64,000 nucleotides of DNA from Capniomyces stellatus (Eukaryota > Kickxellomycota > Harpellomycetes > Harpellales > Legeriomycetaceae), in contig LUVW01000029.1 in the NCBI GenBank assembly GCA_001661515.1, positions 259,891 to 323,890 on the forward strand. Direction: 5' to 3'. The notes under the pieces are model-generated. The model did no database searches. It saw nothing but the letters and a program-made list of their open reading frames with translations, and was not told where the DNA came from. The translations under genes and the position numbers were made by a program. How positions within the stretch are numbered: the first letter of the stretch is position 1; each line of letters starts with the position of its first letter. Shown in pieces: positions 47,145 to 59,034 of the stretch.

Positions 47145-47468
47145 TTAAACCAGAAAGAAAAAAAAATCCAACATACAGTACCAGTATTTTTCTGAAATTG
47201 GGAATGTCAGCTCGACTATTTGAAAGTTCGCTGTAAGAACCATTACCACAGCAAAAGTCCCAAACAAGCCAATAATAGCCAAGCCACTCAAAGAGTTTAA
47301 TGTTTTTTTATTTATCCAGTATTTAAGCCGATGGCAGATATAAAATAAATGATGTCTAAATAGTAATAGTGTATAGTAAAAAGAAGCATCAGCGAAAACG
47401 AACACCAAGTAGGCCCGAAAAAACTTGCTGAAGAAATCGCAATAACCCGACCAACCACAGTGCACCAA
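47145..47468 (-). other. Frag1/DRAM/Sfk1-like membrane segment, exon or remnant
   Basis: An open frame of 107 codons without an ATG at its beginning. It contains hydrophobic helices and the stretch LNSLSGLAIIGLFGTF followed by LTANFQ, which resembles the Frag1/DRAM/Sfk1 pattern of an LN helix followed by a short ANFQ loop. It begins 2 bp after the PXR1 stop on the same strand, leaving no room for its own promoter. It could be an exon of a gene reaching further downstream, a decayed gene, or chance hydrophobic reading of AT-rich DNA. Confidence 0.25.
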
Positions 47469-47470
47469 TG

Positions 47471-48679
47471 TTAATTGTCTGATTTCTTGTCCTTCTTATC
47501 CTTCTTATCCTTCTTATCCTTCTTCTCCTCCTTGTCCTTCTTTTCCTTCTTTTCCTTCTTTTCTTTCTTTTCTTTCTTTTCTTTCTTTTCTTTCTTACTT
47601 TTGTCCTTCTTATTTTTGTCCTTCACGCTCAAGTCATCCTTATTGTCGCTATCGACACTGTTGACTTCAGTATCTTGCAACTTTTTGGAATCACGGTCAA
47701 GGGACTTTGTCTTTTTTGCTTTCTTGGACTCTTTAGAGTCTGATTTTCTTTTTTTAGAGCTGTCGGTAGCTGTGGCTGTGGCTTCAATATTTTCCTTGCC
47801 TTTTTGAATAGTTGAGTTTGAAGAATCTTGGTTACCATAATCTACACTTTGAAACCCTACAAAAGCATGAGTGTCACTGTAATCTTCGTACTCTTCCGAT
47901 TCTTTGGACTCAACATTGTTGGGTGCGTAGTTATTTACATTATTTTTTCGGCTTAAGGCAAAGTATTCATTCATACTCATGCTGCTGGTTTTTGTAGTTA
48001 TAAAACCTGTATCTAATGGGTCAGTGTCATAGTTTGTTTTTGTAATTGAATCACTGCTGCTTTCTTTGGGTGGTTGGCTGCTTCTAACTCCCAGGATCTC
48101 GCTTAACCTTGAGGTCTCTTGGCTTGCCATTTGTTTCATCTTTCTAAACTTGGCTCGATGGCTAAATCGAGTTGGACCAACAGGTTTGACCTCGGCAACC
48201 ACTGCCTGATTTGATTCGCTAGACAATACGGCCTTATCTTCTGTTGGCGTTTTCGACTCTGCTTCAGAGTTGGCCTCAGAGTTTTCTTTGCTATTCAACC
48301 TTGCTAAAAGCTTTTCAAAATCGCCAGAATTTTCAAGCCAATTCTCTGTTGTTTTCTTGTTTGCACCTATTCCCTTGTTGTTTAGCTTGAGTTTGACCTT
48401 GAGGTTATCAACTATTCCATTTTCATTAGCACCCAATCCTTTACCCTCTTTCCAGCCCATTTTCTGCATCAGCTTATACCCCAGCTTGCTTTTATCTAAA
48501 TAAAACAGGAACACACAAAATCAGTATCAGTATCAGACTCGGAATCAGTATCAGTAACAGACTCGGAATCAGAATCAAAAAACTTGTAAACAATCAATTT
48601 ATATATTACCATTTCCCCAGTTAAGATTCCTTGGATCTGGTGCCAATCTTTGGCGTGTTCTTGGCTCTGATAGTCCCAT
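47471..48679 (-). CDS. PXR1: G-patch nucleolar protein PXR1/PINX1
   Basis: Two exons, 48679-48610 and 48495-47471, give 364 residues. The N-terminus MGLSEPRTRQRLAPDPRNLN joins across a phase-1 intron to WGNDKSKLGYKLMQKMGW and KEGKGLGANENG, the G-patch of this family. Next come the conserved NNKGIGA and FEKLLARLN segments. The C-terminal ~100 residues are a Lys/Glu/Asp tract (KKEKKEKKDK), as in yeast Pxr1. The protein activates a DEAH helicase through the G-patch in pre-rRNA and snoRNA processing, and PINX1 also inhibits telomerase. The 114-nt intron is mostly a degenerate ATCAGTATCAGACTCGGA repeat. Confidence 0.9.
48520..48580. repeat. ATCAGT/ACTCGGA repeats within PXR1 intron
   Basis: Imperfect tandem units of ATCAGTATCAGACTCGGA fill most of the intron between the two PXR1 exons. 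Confidence 0.85.
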
Positions 48680-50158
48680 ATTGTGTTTTTAGGCTTTTTA
48701 TAGATGAAGTGTGGAGGAGAAAAAACTCGTTAAAATTGTACCCTGGGCAGCCAAGGACTTACTATATAACCAACACTTGCTGTGTTGACTTGCAATTTGG
48801 AAATAGAATGAAATGTGTAAAAAAGCTCGGGAATGAAGCAAATGATTAACTGCGTCAGGTGAATTAGGAAAATTATTTGAAAATTATTTCAAGTTGCTAA
48901 ACTGGATCAAAATTTTTTTTTCTTTTTTTTTTTTTTAGCTTTGTAATGAAAATTATTCAATATTGCTTCTATTGGCTAAAAAGTTTGCCAATGAACAAAA
49001 AAGCGTAAGTGTAATATACATGTATATATATTTTTTATTGAAATCACAAGTGTGATATTTAACAAGGTAAATAATCTTTTGGTGCACTGTTTTGTACTGG
49101 TTTATAGTGTAGGTTCAGCCACATCATAGGCATCATTGGTTCTTTAGATTGTCATTATAGAACAGCTCACGCATGTGTCTTGAAAAATTAATTAAAATAG
49201 GTTCAATACATCAGAGCCAAGCTTTATGTGCTTGGTGGGGACGGGCGGAAGGAACACTAGTTTTCTCAAATTAAATCGGAAGGTTTGGTTATTGTGCTTT
49301 GCTGGCACTTTCTAGGTTTAAGAAGATCCCTTGGTAGGACTGTACTGTAAATGACAGAAAAGAGGGATCCGTTGTTTCGCGACAAAGGTCTTTTAATGAT
49401 GGTAACAGTAATTTGGATTGTTTAATTTTTAAAGGATACAGTTATTGGATGGGTAGTGGTATCAAACAGAAATATAAAACAAGGGATTGATTCGATCAAA
49501 CACGCAAAGAATATGTTTTGTTAAAAATCGGATTGATAACCAAGTAAAATAGGTTTAAATAAAGTAATGAAAGATGGAAAAAGATCGGAAAGTCTTACGC
49601 AAAAAAAAGTGTTTAGAAAAGTTTACCAGGACAAAAGTTTACTCGATTATTTTTTAATCAATTTTACTCTGACAAGAGCACCAGTAATTAAAAAAAAACA
49701 AAGGAATAAACCAAAGCTGCCCCAAGAGAATCCAAAGAGGAGTTCTGTTGTTGTTATAGGTATACTCTCTAGTTAAGCTCAAGTTTCTACATATCAAGTT
49801 TAAAGTAGTGCTCAAATTCGTAAAGATAACTGAGAAAAGCAATCGAGACGAACAGAATTAAGAATATAAAGTAAAAATAGGCATTACTTGAAACTGAATC
49901 AGCAGTAATAGTAAAGTAGAACTAGACTAAGAGAGATAGGTATACAATATACCGAAACAAAGGAGACAATACAGCAACTAAGTCAGTAGTAGCTCCTCAG
50001 CAGTTTTCATTTACAACTTCAGTCACATTCTTTTTATTCGCTCATTATTCATAGAGCATTAGTCAACGCGAGTAAAACTCAGAACAGCCAACGGCAGAGA
50101 GACTAAAAGTAGAACACAGTAAAATAGAAAAAGGATTTTTTTTTTTAAAAAAAATAGA
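48680..50158. other. Divergent spacer between PXR1 and the carrier gene
   Basis: About 1.5 kb of AT-rich spacer holding promoters for both flanking genes. It contains one direct-repeat-flanked element (49007-49058). Short frames such as 49567-49776 show no similarity. Confidence 0.6.
49007..49058 (-). repeat. Element with TTTTTATTGAAAT core and 11-bp direct repeats
   Basis: AAGTGT[A/G]ATAT at 49007-49017 and 49048-49058 (one mismatch) flanks the reverse complement of ATTTCAATAAAAA. Confidence 0.5.
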
Positions 50159-51733
50159 ATGAACACAGAAAAGGGTTATAAAGCTGTTGAGATAGCACAG
50201 CCAGATTCTTTGGCTAAAAGGTAATATAAATGTACGCGCTGCAAAATAAAACAGGCAAACAAACTGGTTGGTACATCTATGCCAGTTATCGAGTACAGTA
50301 ATTGTACATTGAATGTTTGTAACATTAGAATAATATTAGCTACATTGAACAAATATGACGGCTTATTGAGGGTGTAGTTGTAACAAACCAAAAAAATAAA
50401 TAAACAAATAAAGGTGAAACAGTAAAGCAAACAATGAATGTATTGAATTTTAGGCTGCTTGGAAAGCTTGTGAATGGAGCTGTGGCAGGGATATCAGGGG
50501 TATCGATCATTTATCCGCTAGATATCACAAAGACAAGATTGCAAAACCAAAGACCGATGGGAAATGGAAAAATGCCATACAAGGGAGTGTAAGTGTTACA
50601 AGTAGGATAGAAAAAATACAAACCAGTTTGTTGGTAGTAGTATAATAGAAAGATATAAAGTGGCAGAGTTACAAGCAGGTGTGTAAAATGGTAGGTATGA
50701 CTGTTTGCGGCAGATTGTGGCAAAGGAAGGGGTTAAAGGGCTATATAGAGGGCTGATACCCAACTTGATTGGTGTGACGCCGGAGAAGGCGATTAAGGTA
50801 ACGTAGAAACTGTGGGCGTTCAGATGTAGATAAGGAGATATTTTTACAGAAGGATTTGTACTAAAACGATGTGTGCTGTATGATTGTGAAAAAAAACAAA
50901 ACAAAAACGAGTAGCTTGCAGTAAATGATGCAATGAGAGAGGCCTTGTCAAAGAGGCAGGGAGTGAGACAGGATGGGCTGTCGCTTAAAAACGGGATGAT
51001 AGCAGGAGGAGCAGCAGGGTTGTGCCAAGTGGTAGCAACAAATCCGATGGAAATAGTGAAGATCCGGCTACAGGTGGCAAACATGGGAGGGAATGTGGGG
51101 GGAGCGCAGCTGAGTGCGAGGCAGGTAGTGGGGCAGCTTGGAATAAGGGGGTTGTACAAGGGTACATTTGCGACGTTGTTGAGGGACGTGCCGTTTTCGA
51201 TAATATTTTTCCCAACCTCATCAATTCTGACAAGAGTTTTTGAAAACCAAAGCAACAAGGGGTCGGAGGTAGAGGCAAACAAGAAGCCAGCTGTGCTGAA
51301 TGTGTTTTTGGGCAGTTTGGTGGCAGGAGTTACGGCGGCAGTTGCAGTAACGCCAGCTGATGTGATCAAGACGAGGTTGCAAGCAGGGTGGAAGAGCGGA
51401 GGTGGGGCAGGGGGTGTTGGCGGAGAGCTCAAGGCGGAACAGGCTGGGATTTGGTCGACAGGAAAAGAAGTGATTAGAGCTGAAGGTGTTAGAGGGCTGT
51501 TTAAAGGATCAGTTGCAAGAGCGATGATCACAGCGGTAAGTTGAAGAGCGTTTAGTGCTTGGCGTTTATTTTTATTTTTTATGGCATGTTATTTAGTGTG
51601 ATGTTGCGTGATTAGTTTACTAACTTTTTTTTTTAAAAAAAAAACTATTTGTACATTGCTTTTGGTTGTTTAGCCATTGTTTGGGATTGCCCTTGTTACC
51701 TACGAACTGCAACAGCGTTATTTGGGAATTTAA
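50159..51733 (+). CDS. Mitochondrial carrier, glutamate carrier type (SLC25A22-like)
   Basis: Five exons (50159-50220, 50454-50588, 50695-50797, 50915-51535, 51674-51733) give 326 residues with three carrier repeats. Signatures are [11 protein letters not shown] (repeat 1), [11 protein letters not shown] (repeat 2) and [11 protein letters not shown] (repeat 3), matching Px[DE]xx[KR]x[RK]. Closest family features are those of the glutamate carriers and the C-terminal half of aspartate/glutamate carriers: [27 protein letters not shown] and the final [15 protein letters not shown]. There is no N-terminal EF-hand extension, which favours the short glutamate/H+ symporter type. It acts in the inner mitochondrial membrane. 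All four introns are GT...TAG. A Gly/Ala-rich loop precedes the last two helices. Confidence 0.9.
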
Positions 51734-52097
51734 AGAAAAAGACATCATGGATAGCAAGACTTAATGACATGACTTTAGAAAACTTGGGTTATGATAACAA
51801 TAATAATAGCTTTTTTGATATATTAATATTTTTTTGGACTTTAGCTTTTTTAGTCTGTTTTTTATTTATTTATAATTGATAAAGGCTGTTTCATTTGATA
51901 TTTATGATTTAAAGAATTCATTGCCCCTTCCTTTTTTTTTTGTTGCTTGAAGAAAACGGTTAAAGAGACCACTCATCAAGATATCTGATTGTAAGTGTAA
52001 ATATAAAGTTATAAGAAAGAGGGAATAAAGCAAAAAAGGGTTGATGAAGCAATATAATAATGAAAAGACAAAAGGGCAAAGTAGGTAAGGGCGAGGA
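51734..52097. other. Convergent 3' spacer
   Basis: Short AT-rich spacer between the converging carrier and PHD-finger genes. No gene seen. Confidence 0.7.
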
Positions 52098-55000
52098 TCA
52101 GGTAGTGGATACAAGAGAGTCTTGAAACTGGACGATTTCGGAGGAAAGATTGTCGATTTGGCTAATCAGGCTTTTGACGTTGGACAGGTGGCAATATGCG
52201 CACTTTATGTTGGGTTGGGGTTTTTTCTTTGATTTTTTAGAGGGTCTTTGGTTGGTTGGGTTGGAGGTGGAGATGAGGATAGAGTTAGCAGAGGATTGGT
52301 CGTCGGTAGGGGTTGAGTCCAGCAGCAGATTCCTGCAAACAGAGCTCTTAGTGTTGAAAAGAGAGGCCTGGGAGCTATCAGGCAATCCACCGCGGCTAAG
52401 TGATGGGTTGGCAACTGAGTTCTCGTGCTGCTTGTAAACCAACTTGATTTTGGAGCGGGATGAGTTTGAGTCAACTGATGAACTGGCAATAAAGTTCAGT
52501 TTCTGGACAGTGGATGGCGAGTTGGGCGCGGTTTCAGTGGACACGCAGGGGTCGTTCATGTCGTGAGGTAGGACTGGAATGACAGGGTTCAGGCTGGTTG
52601 TGTCAAACTTGGGAACTGCGCTGTAGCTGGGATTGTTGAGTATAGAAAACGCGTTCCTTTTGTCCTGGGTTGGCGTGCTTGGCAGCGAAACTGAGGGTAT
52701 TTTCAGTATATTTTCGTCTGGTATTGCATTCAGCTGAGTCCTATTCTGCCTCTGCCTCAGTCCTCCGCCATCGTTTTCAATAACCACATCAACAGTTTGA
52801 CCTCCGCCTTTGCCTACAAACTCGTTGCGGTCATCGCAGTGCTGGTGGTCCAAGCCAGGGTTTAAATCGGCGTTGTGGCTGGCTGAGAGACTGTTGCTGC
52901 ATGTGCACTGGAGGTACTCTAGCTTGTACTTTTCGATGTCCTTGCTGTTTAGGCCTGTATAGTTGTAGACATCTCTGCTTTCAGCTGCTTCATTCCCGCC
53001 ACCGGCACTGTACGAGGTGGCTGCACCTGATTTCTTTCTTTTTCGCTTTCCATCCACCGCACGACTTTCGTCAACAACAACATTACTTGTGCTTTCGCTG
53101 TCCAACATGTTGCTGGAGTCAGGGGTTGAGTCGTAGTTAAGCAACCCACTCAGCTCGCCCCAGATCAACATTTCGCCTTCCAGTTCGCTCTGCTTGCTCT
53201 CGAGCCACTCAACCAGCTGTTTGCTGCGTCTGATCATGTCGTTTACTGAGGCTCTGGCTGGCGGAAACTTGATCTTGATCGATGTTTCCTGGTTGTTTGA
53301 GCTGGCCAAACTCTGCATGCTTCTCCACTGCATATGTTGAGACATTGCTATCCCTACTGTTGATTGGTGGTATGTTGATTGGTCAATATCCAACCCTGCA
53401 TCGTTACTGGTATTACTTGGCCTAGAAGCCGTATTTGAATTTGAATTTGAATTTGAATTTGCGTTTGAGTTAGAGCTTGAATTAGGATTTGTGTTTGTGT
53501 TTGTGTTTGACCGACTTCTAAATCCAGTTTGTTGGATTGGTGTTGATAGAAATACCGATGCTGAAACCAAGGCCGAGTTTGGTGTCGAATTCGATACCAT
53601 GTTTGGGTTTATGCTGATGTTTAGATTGGTCTTTGAACTATAACTGTTGCTGGGATTGGCGTTGGCGTTTACATTTACATTTACATTTTTATTTACACTC
53701 ACACTTACTCCTGAGTTTATGTTTGGACTGTCGGCATAGTTTGATCTTGTTCGCTTTCTTGTGTTGTATCTCTCGTAGTCGCTGAAGTTTTCAAAATCCA
53801 AAAGCTCCTGCTTCTCGCCCCCCGCCACCCGCACACTACTTGCCACATCATCATCCATGATTTTACCCTTTTCGTTTCTGTTCCCTTCTTCTTTCTCCCC
53901 ACTCTTTTCTACTTTCTCTATTCCCATTCCCATTTCCATATCCACTTCCATATTTATTCCAGTTTCCATATCCTCAAGTTTTGTTTTTGTCTTTGTCTTT
54001 GACTTTGACTCTGCTGCTGGGCTTCCACTTCCAGAGTCCTGCTGACTTTGCCCTGCCTCTCTACCCTCCCTACCCCTGTTCTTACTGGGTTTACTTTCCT
54101 CCTGCCCACCAGCATCATCACAGTCGCTTGTTTCCTCAGCCTCAGCCTCAACATCTGTTTTGGCTGCGTGCCTGCTACTTGCTCTCGTGGGTTTACTGAT
54201 TTTCAGCCCCTCTTTACTATCCTTACTCGAGTGCTCGTCTTTCAAACCAGCCTCCCTGTCCTCCTCATCCCCATCTTGACTGCCTTTGTTTTCTCTGCCT
54301 CCTCGTGCTTTCTGTTGTGTTTTCAGGCTTTCCTTAATTGCCAATTCCAGTTCAATATCTTCGTTTATTCCCCTCTCCACTTTTCTCCTTCCTTTCAGCC
54401 TCTTGCTCTCATTGATGCTCGAGTTGCTGCTGGTGTTTCCGCTTTCTTTAACTCCCACTTTACTTCCCCCTAAGTTACCATCTGCTTCGTCTTCACTCTC
54501 ATAGTTTCTTTTCCCCTTTCTGTTATGTCTATCTCTATCTCTTTCCCTATCTCTATCCTTTTCTTGCCCCTGCAATACCACCCCCGCACCTCCACCTCCA
54601 TTCCCGCTAATCCCCATCGCCCCAAGCCCATCTTTTCCTTTCCCTCTTCCATGGCTCCCCCCAATCGCTGATAATGCTGCTGTTGCTGCCATCGCCGCCT
54701 TTCGCACCCCCGTTGTTACACTAGTGCTCCATAGCTCTGCCTCTCTTGCCAATACCACCCCGCGCGGTAATTGGTTTATGTACGGGTGGTCCTCACTTTT
54801 ACACTCTTCACAGTAGTATAACTCTGGAATGTTTCTCTCATCCCTAATCCCCACACACAATGTATGCTGCCAAACTTGACAATCCTCGCACTGTATCATC
54901 ATTTCTCCATCATCTATAACACATATTTTGTAATTCATATTGTAATCCATATTCTTATTCTTATTCTACTTGCTCCTGGGCTACTCTCTGTCATTACACT

Positions 55001-55739
55001 CCATTCTACCCTAAATACCATCCCCCCCCCCCCCCCTCTTTTTTNNNNNNNNCCCCCCCCCCCCCCCCCCCTATATTTTATGTATATATCTCTCCTTTAA
55101 ACCACCAAACTTACTCTTGTTACCACACATGCACCGAACCGTCCCATCCCCATCTCCACTCTCCATACTGTCTACATGATCTCCCTTTAGTTTATCCCTC
55201 TCACTCTTATCCTGTCTTTTTTTCCCCTTACTCTGCCCATTTTTGCTGTACCCTTTCCCTATTTTACTATTCTTGTACGCGTTGTAGCTTGCCCCATTCT
55301 TTTCCTTTTTTCTCTGTCCCAATATGGCTGCTTCCTTTTCTCCATCCTTTCTCCTTTCTCTCTCCTTTGCATTACTCTTCTCACCTTCCACGTCACTTTC
55401 CTTATCGCCCTGCTTCACCTTGGCTAAACTTTTATCCTCCTTGCTCTTTTTCTCTAAATGCCTTCGGCTAGTTCGCCGACTTTGCCCCAACAGATAGCTC
55501 TCCTCAGTTTCATCCTCATTTCCCTCAACAGTTGACTGTTCGCTCCTATTTTCCTCCCCCGAATTATCCGCTTTATCTTCTACCTTTTCTCTTTCGTTTT
55601 TACCAACCAAACTGCTTTTTTGGGCGCCTTTTCTCTGTGTCTCCAAGCCCAATTCCTCCTCTGTTTTTTCATAAACTCTTTCTGAATCCAAATATTTGGC
55701 TGGTTTTACCCGCCTTCTCCCAGGTGACAGTGTCTGCAT
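52098..55739 (-). CDS. PHD-finger protein, Cti6-like
   Basis: Two exons, 55739-55115 and 54913-52098, give about 1146 residues. The intron splits the PHD finger: exon 1 ends TVRCMCGNK and exon 2 continues NDGEMMIQCEDCQVWQHTLC, then PELYYCEEC. The full Cys4-His-Cys3 set is therefore restored by splicing (phase 1, donor GTAAGT, acceptor TAG). PHD fingers with WQH and PE(I/L)YYCEEC are typical of yeast Cti6, a subunit of the Rpd3L histone deacetylase complex that reads methylated H3K4. The preceding 200 residues are Lys/Glu-rich; the following 900 are low-complexity Ser/Asn/Glu with a possible second cysteine motif near the C-terminus (CAYCHLSN). The intron contains the second assembly gap. Specific complex membership is inference. 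Confidence 0.82.
55023..55071. other. Poly-C tracts with 8-base assembly gap
   Basis: C15, a short T-rich piece, N at 55045-55052, then C19, all within the PHD gene intron (poly-G in the transcript). Confidence 0.95.
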
Positions 55740-57395
55740 TACCTCACTTTTTTCTATTCCTCTACAATCCTATTCCCTATTTTGTTCACACCGTTTGCAC
55801 ATTTGTTATTTTCAAATCTCGTAAATTCTTCACTCATATATCATGGCACATTAAAACACCAAGTCAAACATCAACCCGTTGCTTTTACTCCTCTACTTTT
55901 ATAATTTTGCACTTTACAAAGCACACTCTCAGAAAAGTAGTCGCAGCTTTTTCATATTCTTGGCCAGTATTCAGCATCTTTTTTTTTGAATCAGTGTTAG
56001 TGCCAACTGCCCTACCAGTGCTTTCAACCCCATCAACCTGGAATTTGCGCAAACACGCGTGGCTGTGTTTATTCCATTCTCTTTTCTGCTTTAGCTATGG
56101 TATCTTTGTGAATTCACTTTTAATAGCTACTATTAACTAGCACCATTAATCCCTTTGCACAATTTAAAAAAAAAGTGATAAATTCCTCTGCTGAACAGTT
56201 TCTTTGATTAGCCTTTTTATCAAAGCGTATTGTCACTAAAGTGCCGCTAAGAGTGGGGTTTGACTTTGTACTTTTTCGTGCCAATGCTTATTTACAATAA
56301 TGAAACAGTTTTTTTTTCTTTTACCTTTTCGAGTCTCCTGGATTTAAAAAACCAAACTGGCCTGCTTATATTGCATCAAAATACACGTTTGGTTGTTAAA
56401 AGCGAGTTGCTGTAAGTTTGTGTATTATGTGTGTCTCTTTGTGTGTCTCTGTGTATGCGTATATCTGTGTGTATGTGTGTCTGTTTAAATAAATAAAAAG
56501 ATAACTGTAAGAAGCAGATTTCGAAATTTTAATTGTGTCGCATTGGGATTTGCCTTTCCAATCAGACTTTTCTTTGTTGTAAATAACGTACAAAGCTTTT
56601 ATTGCTGACTTGTATCTAGATAAAATACTATAGAACTCGCGAAAGTCGTATACCCGAGTATTTTGCTGAAATATTAAAGTGAAATGCGCTAAAATGCAAT
56701 TTCAACAAAAAGTAATCTAAAATTCGGGCTGATTTTTTGTATTCATGGAAACTTTTATATAATCCCAAGCAATTTTAATTAATTAATTCGTTTTCTGAAA
56801 AAGCAATCTCCTTGTTTACATATTCACAAATTGGATTAAAAGAAAAAAAAGTACAAAAAGAAGAAAAAAAAAGTCTAGATAAAGCAACCATTTACTTTTT
56901 TTATTTCATTCCCTTGATGGCTTAAACTTTGTTGGTGCTAAACCTTGCTATTTTTTGAAAAGGCCAAAGTTTCTCGGACTTCATTCGCTTTGGGTTAGAT
57001 AATTTTCCAATATAATAATCTATTGAACCAATAACCATTAATAATCTGCAGCATATTCCAACCAAGTGTTTTTTAACCGTCAACTGTATTAATTCTGAAC
57101 AAGTTTCACCAAACTCATTAAACCAACTCTTAAGCAAAACTCTCAAGTAGTACTAGGAGTTTTGCCTAAACACAAAAAACCGGCGTTGGTAGAGTAAATA
57201 AGTATCAAGATTAAATAAATATACATATAATATGTGTAAAAAGTAGAATAAAGCACAGCAAAGTCTAAAAGTAATTTTAAAAAAAAACTCAACAGAAAAA
57301 AAAGGAAAAAGGAAAAAGGAAAAAGGAAAAAGGAAAACATAATCTAAAAAACATAATCTAAAAAACTAAAATGAATACTCGTCTAATCCAAGCTT
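55740..57395. other. Intergenic region upstream of the PHD gene
   Basis: 1.65 kb with AT-rich sequence, GTGTGTCT-type repeats at 56423-56485 and GGAAAAA repeats at about 57303-57336. A 74-codon minus-strand frame at 56922-57146 has somewhat protein-like composition but no ATG start or similarity. Confidence 0.55.
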
Positions 57396-59034
57396 TTAGC
57401 AGTCTGGGCTATCAAAGGGAAATTTTTTGTGACTGTAGAACGCTGCAAACGTAGCAAGCACAACTATCTGCGATAAGATTACCGAAATAGAAAAGTAAGT
57501 ATATTTTTTAATGACACCCTGCCGCATAACCAGCTCTGAAACAAAAGTTGAAACGGTACTAAGACTGCCACAAAACCCGCTCGTGATTCCGTACTTTAAA
57601 ATCACACAAACTTTGGGATTTTCTACTTTATAGCGGATGCAAAACACAACTGCTGCAATAAGACTCGCACTGACGTTACATAAAAGGGTTCCATACGGTA
57701 AAGTCATATACTTTGTGTTGAGCAGCGTCCCCAACCTCCACCGCAACAAAGAGCCCAATGGTCCAAACGATAAAGCCAATAGCACTTTAATAAACTTTGT
57801 CGAAAGTTCGTCTTCATTACTCCTAATTATTACGTACACCACAATAAAAATGTATAGAAGCCACCCCAAAACACACAGAAACAGCTCTAAAAGCGTCTTG
57901 AAATTGCTTTGACCACATCCACAAGAAGCTTCTCGATCACCAGACCCTAAATTTATGTTTAAACCCATCGTCTATGTGTTTAGCGGTCATTTTTGTTTTG
58001 TTCTGAATTTTTTGGAATTAAATCTGTTGCAAAAACTTGGCTTTCCGCTTCATTCGCAGATTTTAATATTCAAAATACTCGGTCTGAATTCAGTTAATGG
58101 ATATATACATGTATATATATGTTCATACAACTTTACAGGTTTTTTTATTTTATTTTTCAACACAAAGTGGATAGGTTTGGTAATAACTTACCTTGGTCGT
58201 TTGGAGTTTGTGCTACCAGTGCTTCAGATTGGCTCGATGTTGAGCTTTGAGGGAGGGCATCAGCATCCCTGGAATTACCGGCTACACTAAGTATTGAGCT
58301 AGACTCATTGGGAGTTGAAGTAACACATGATCGAATGTAGTAAGACTTTAGCCCAATAAGCCCAGAGCTGAAATGTCTCCCTAAAACAAAGAAACACAAC
58401 TCGCCAGCTATGTTAACCACGATATGAGAGATCGTGTTCAGAATCTATTCCAGTTGTTTTCAAGTAGTTTTGAATTCAAAAGTCTATTTAGTAGCCACTT
58501 TGGCAACTGACAATGGGTCTGGTTAAATAGAACCAATAGCATAAAACACCATATATTAGTTTCAGTTTCGCATTTCTAATTAATCACATACCCTGTGATT
58601 TACTGGATAGTCGGGGGAATTAAAGCCAAATATTTCGCCTGCTATATCTATCTGCCAAGCAGAAAAAGTCGTCAGAGAGCCGCATAAGCCTATTGTCAAG
58701 CCTTTGTACAAGGGCTCGGAGCTACGTTTGGATTTAATGCAGTTTTAGTAAACGCGCACTGGTATTTCCGATATGCAATGATGTGGCAATATAATGGATA
58801 CATATATCCCTATTTTTACCAGTTTGTAAGGATAGACCTCGCTTCAATCGCAGCACCCATAATAAAGCAGCCAAGAATTTGGGCATAAAACAGACCATAA
58901 ACTATACTTCCTCTATAGCTAAAATCGAACACCATTAACTGTCTAATTAACACACCAATTAAGGTCCAGAAAGTAATGCTTCCCGAATTGTCGATAAAAG
59001 ATATCACCCTCTTTGTTCTTGAAACCGGAGCCAT
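57396..59034 (-). CDS. FEX1: Fluoride export protein (two-domain CrcB/Fluc family)
   Basis: Four exons (59034-58820, 58721-58592, 58444-58192, 57946-57396) give 382 residues, near the yeast Fex1 length of 375. The first CrcB-like domain shows FWTLIGVLIRQL, YAQILGCFIMG and, after splicing, LTIGLCGSLTTFSAWQ. A polar Ser-rich linker follows. The second domain has FGPLGSLLRWRLG, LPYGTLLCNVSAS and the paired motif TSGFCGSLSTVSTFVSE. The GxxGxxxR, N and GFCGxxSTxS motifs line the fluoride pathway in this family. The protein lies in the plasma membrane and expels fluoride. The fused, antiparallel two-domain form is typical of fungi. All splices keep frame and all acceptors are TAG. Confidence 0.92.

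Noticed and set aside
50596..51531. 311-codon minus-strand frame
   Set aside because: Antisense of the mitochondrial carrier, whose three signature motifs fix the plus strand.
56922..57146. 74-codon minus-strand frame with fairly protein-like composition
   Set aside because: No ATG start, no recognised similarity and no convincing splice partners.
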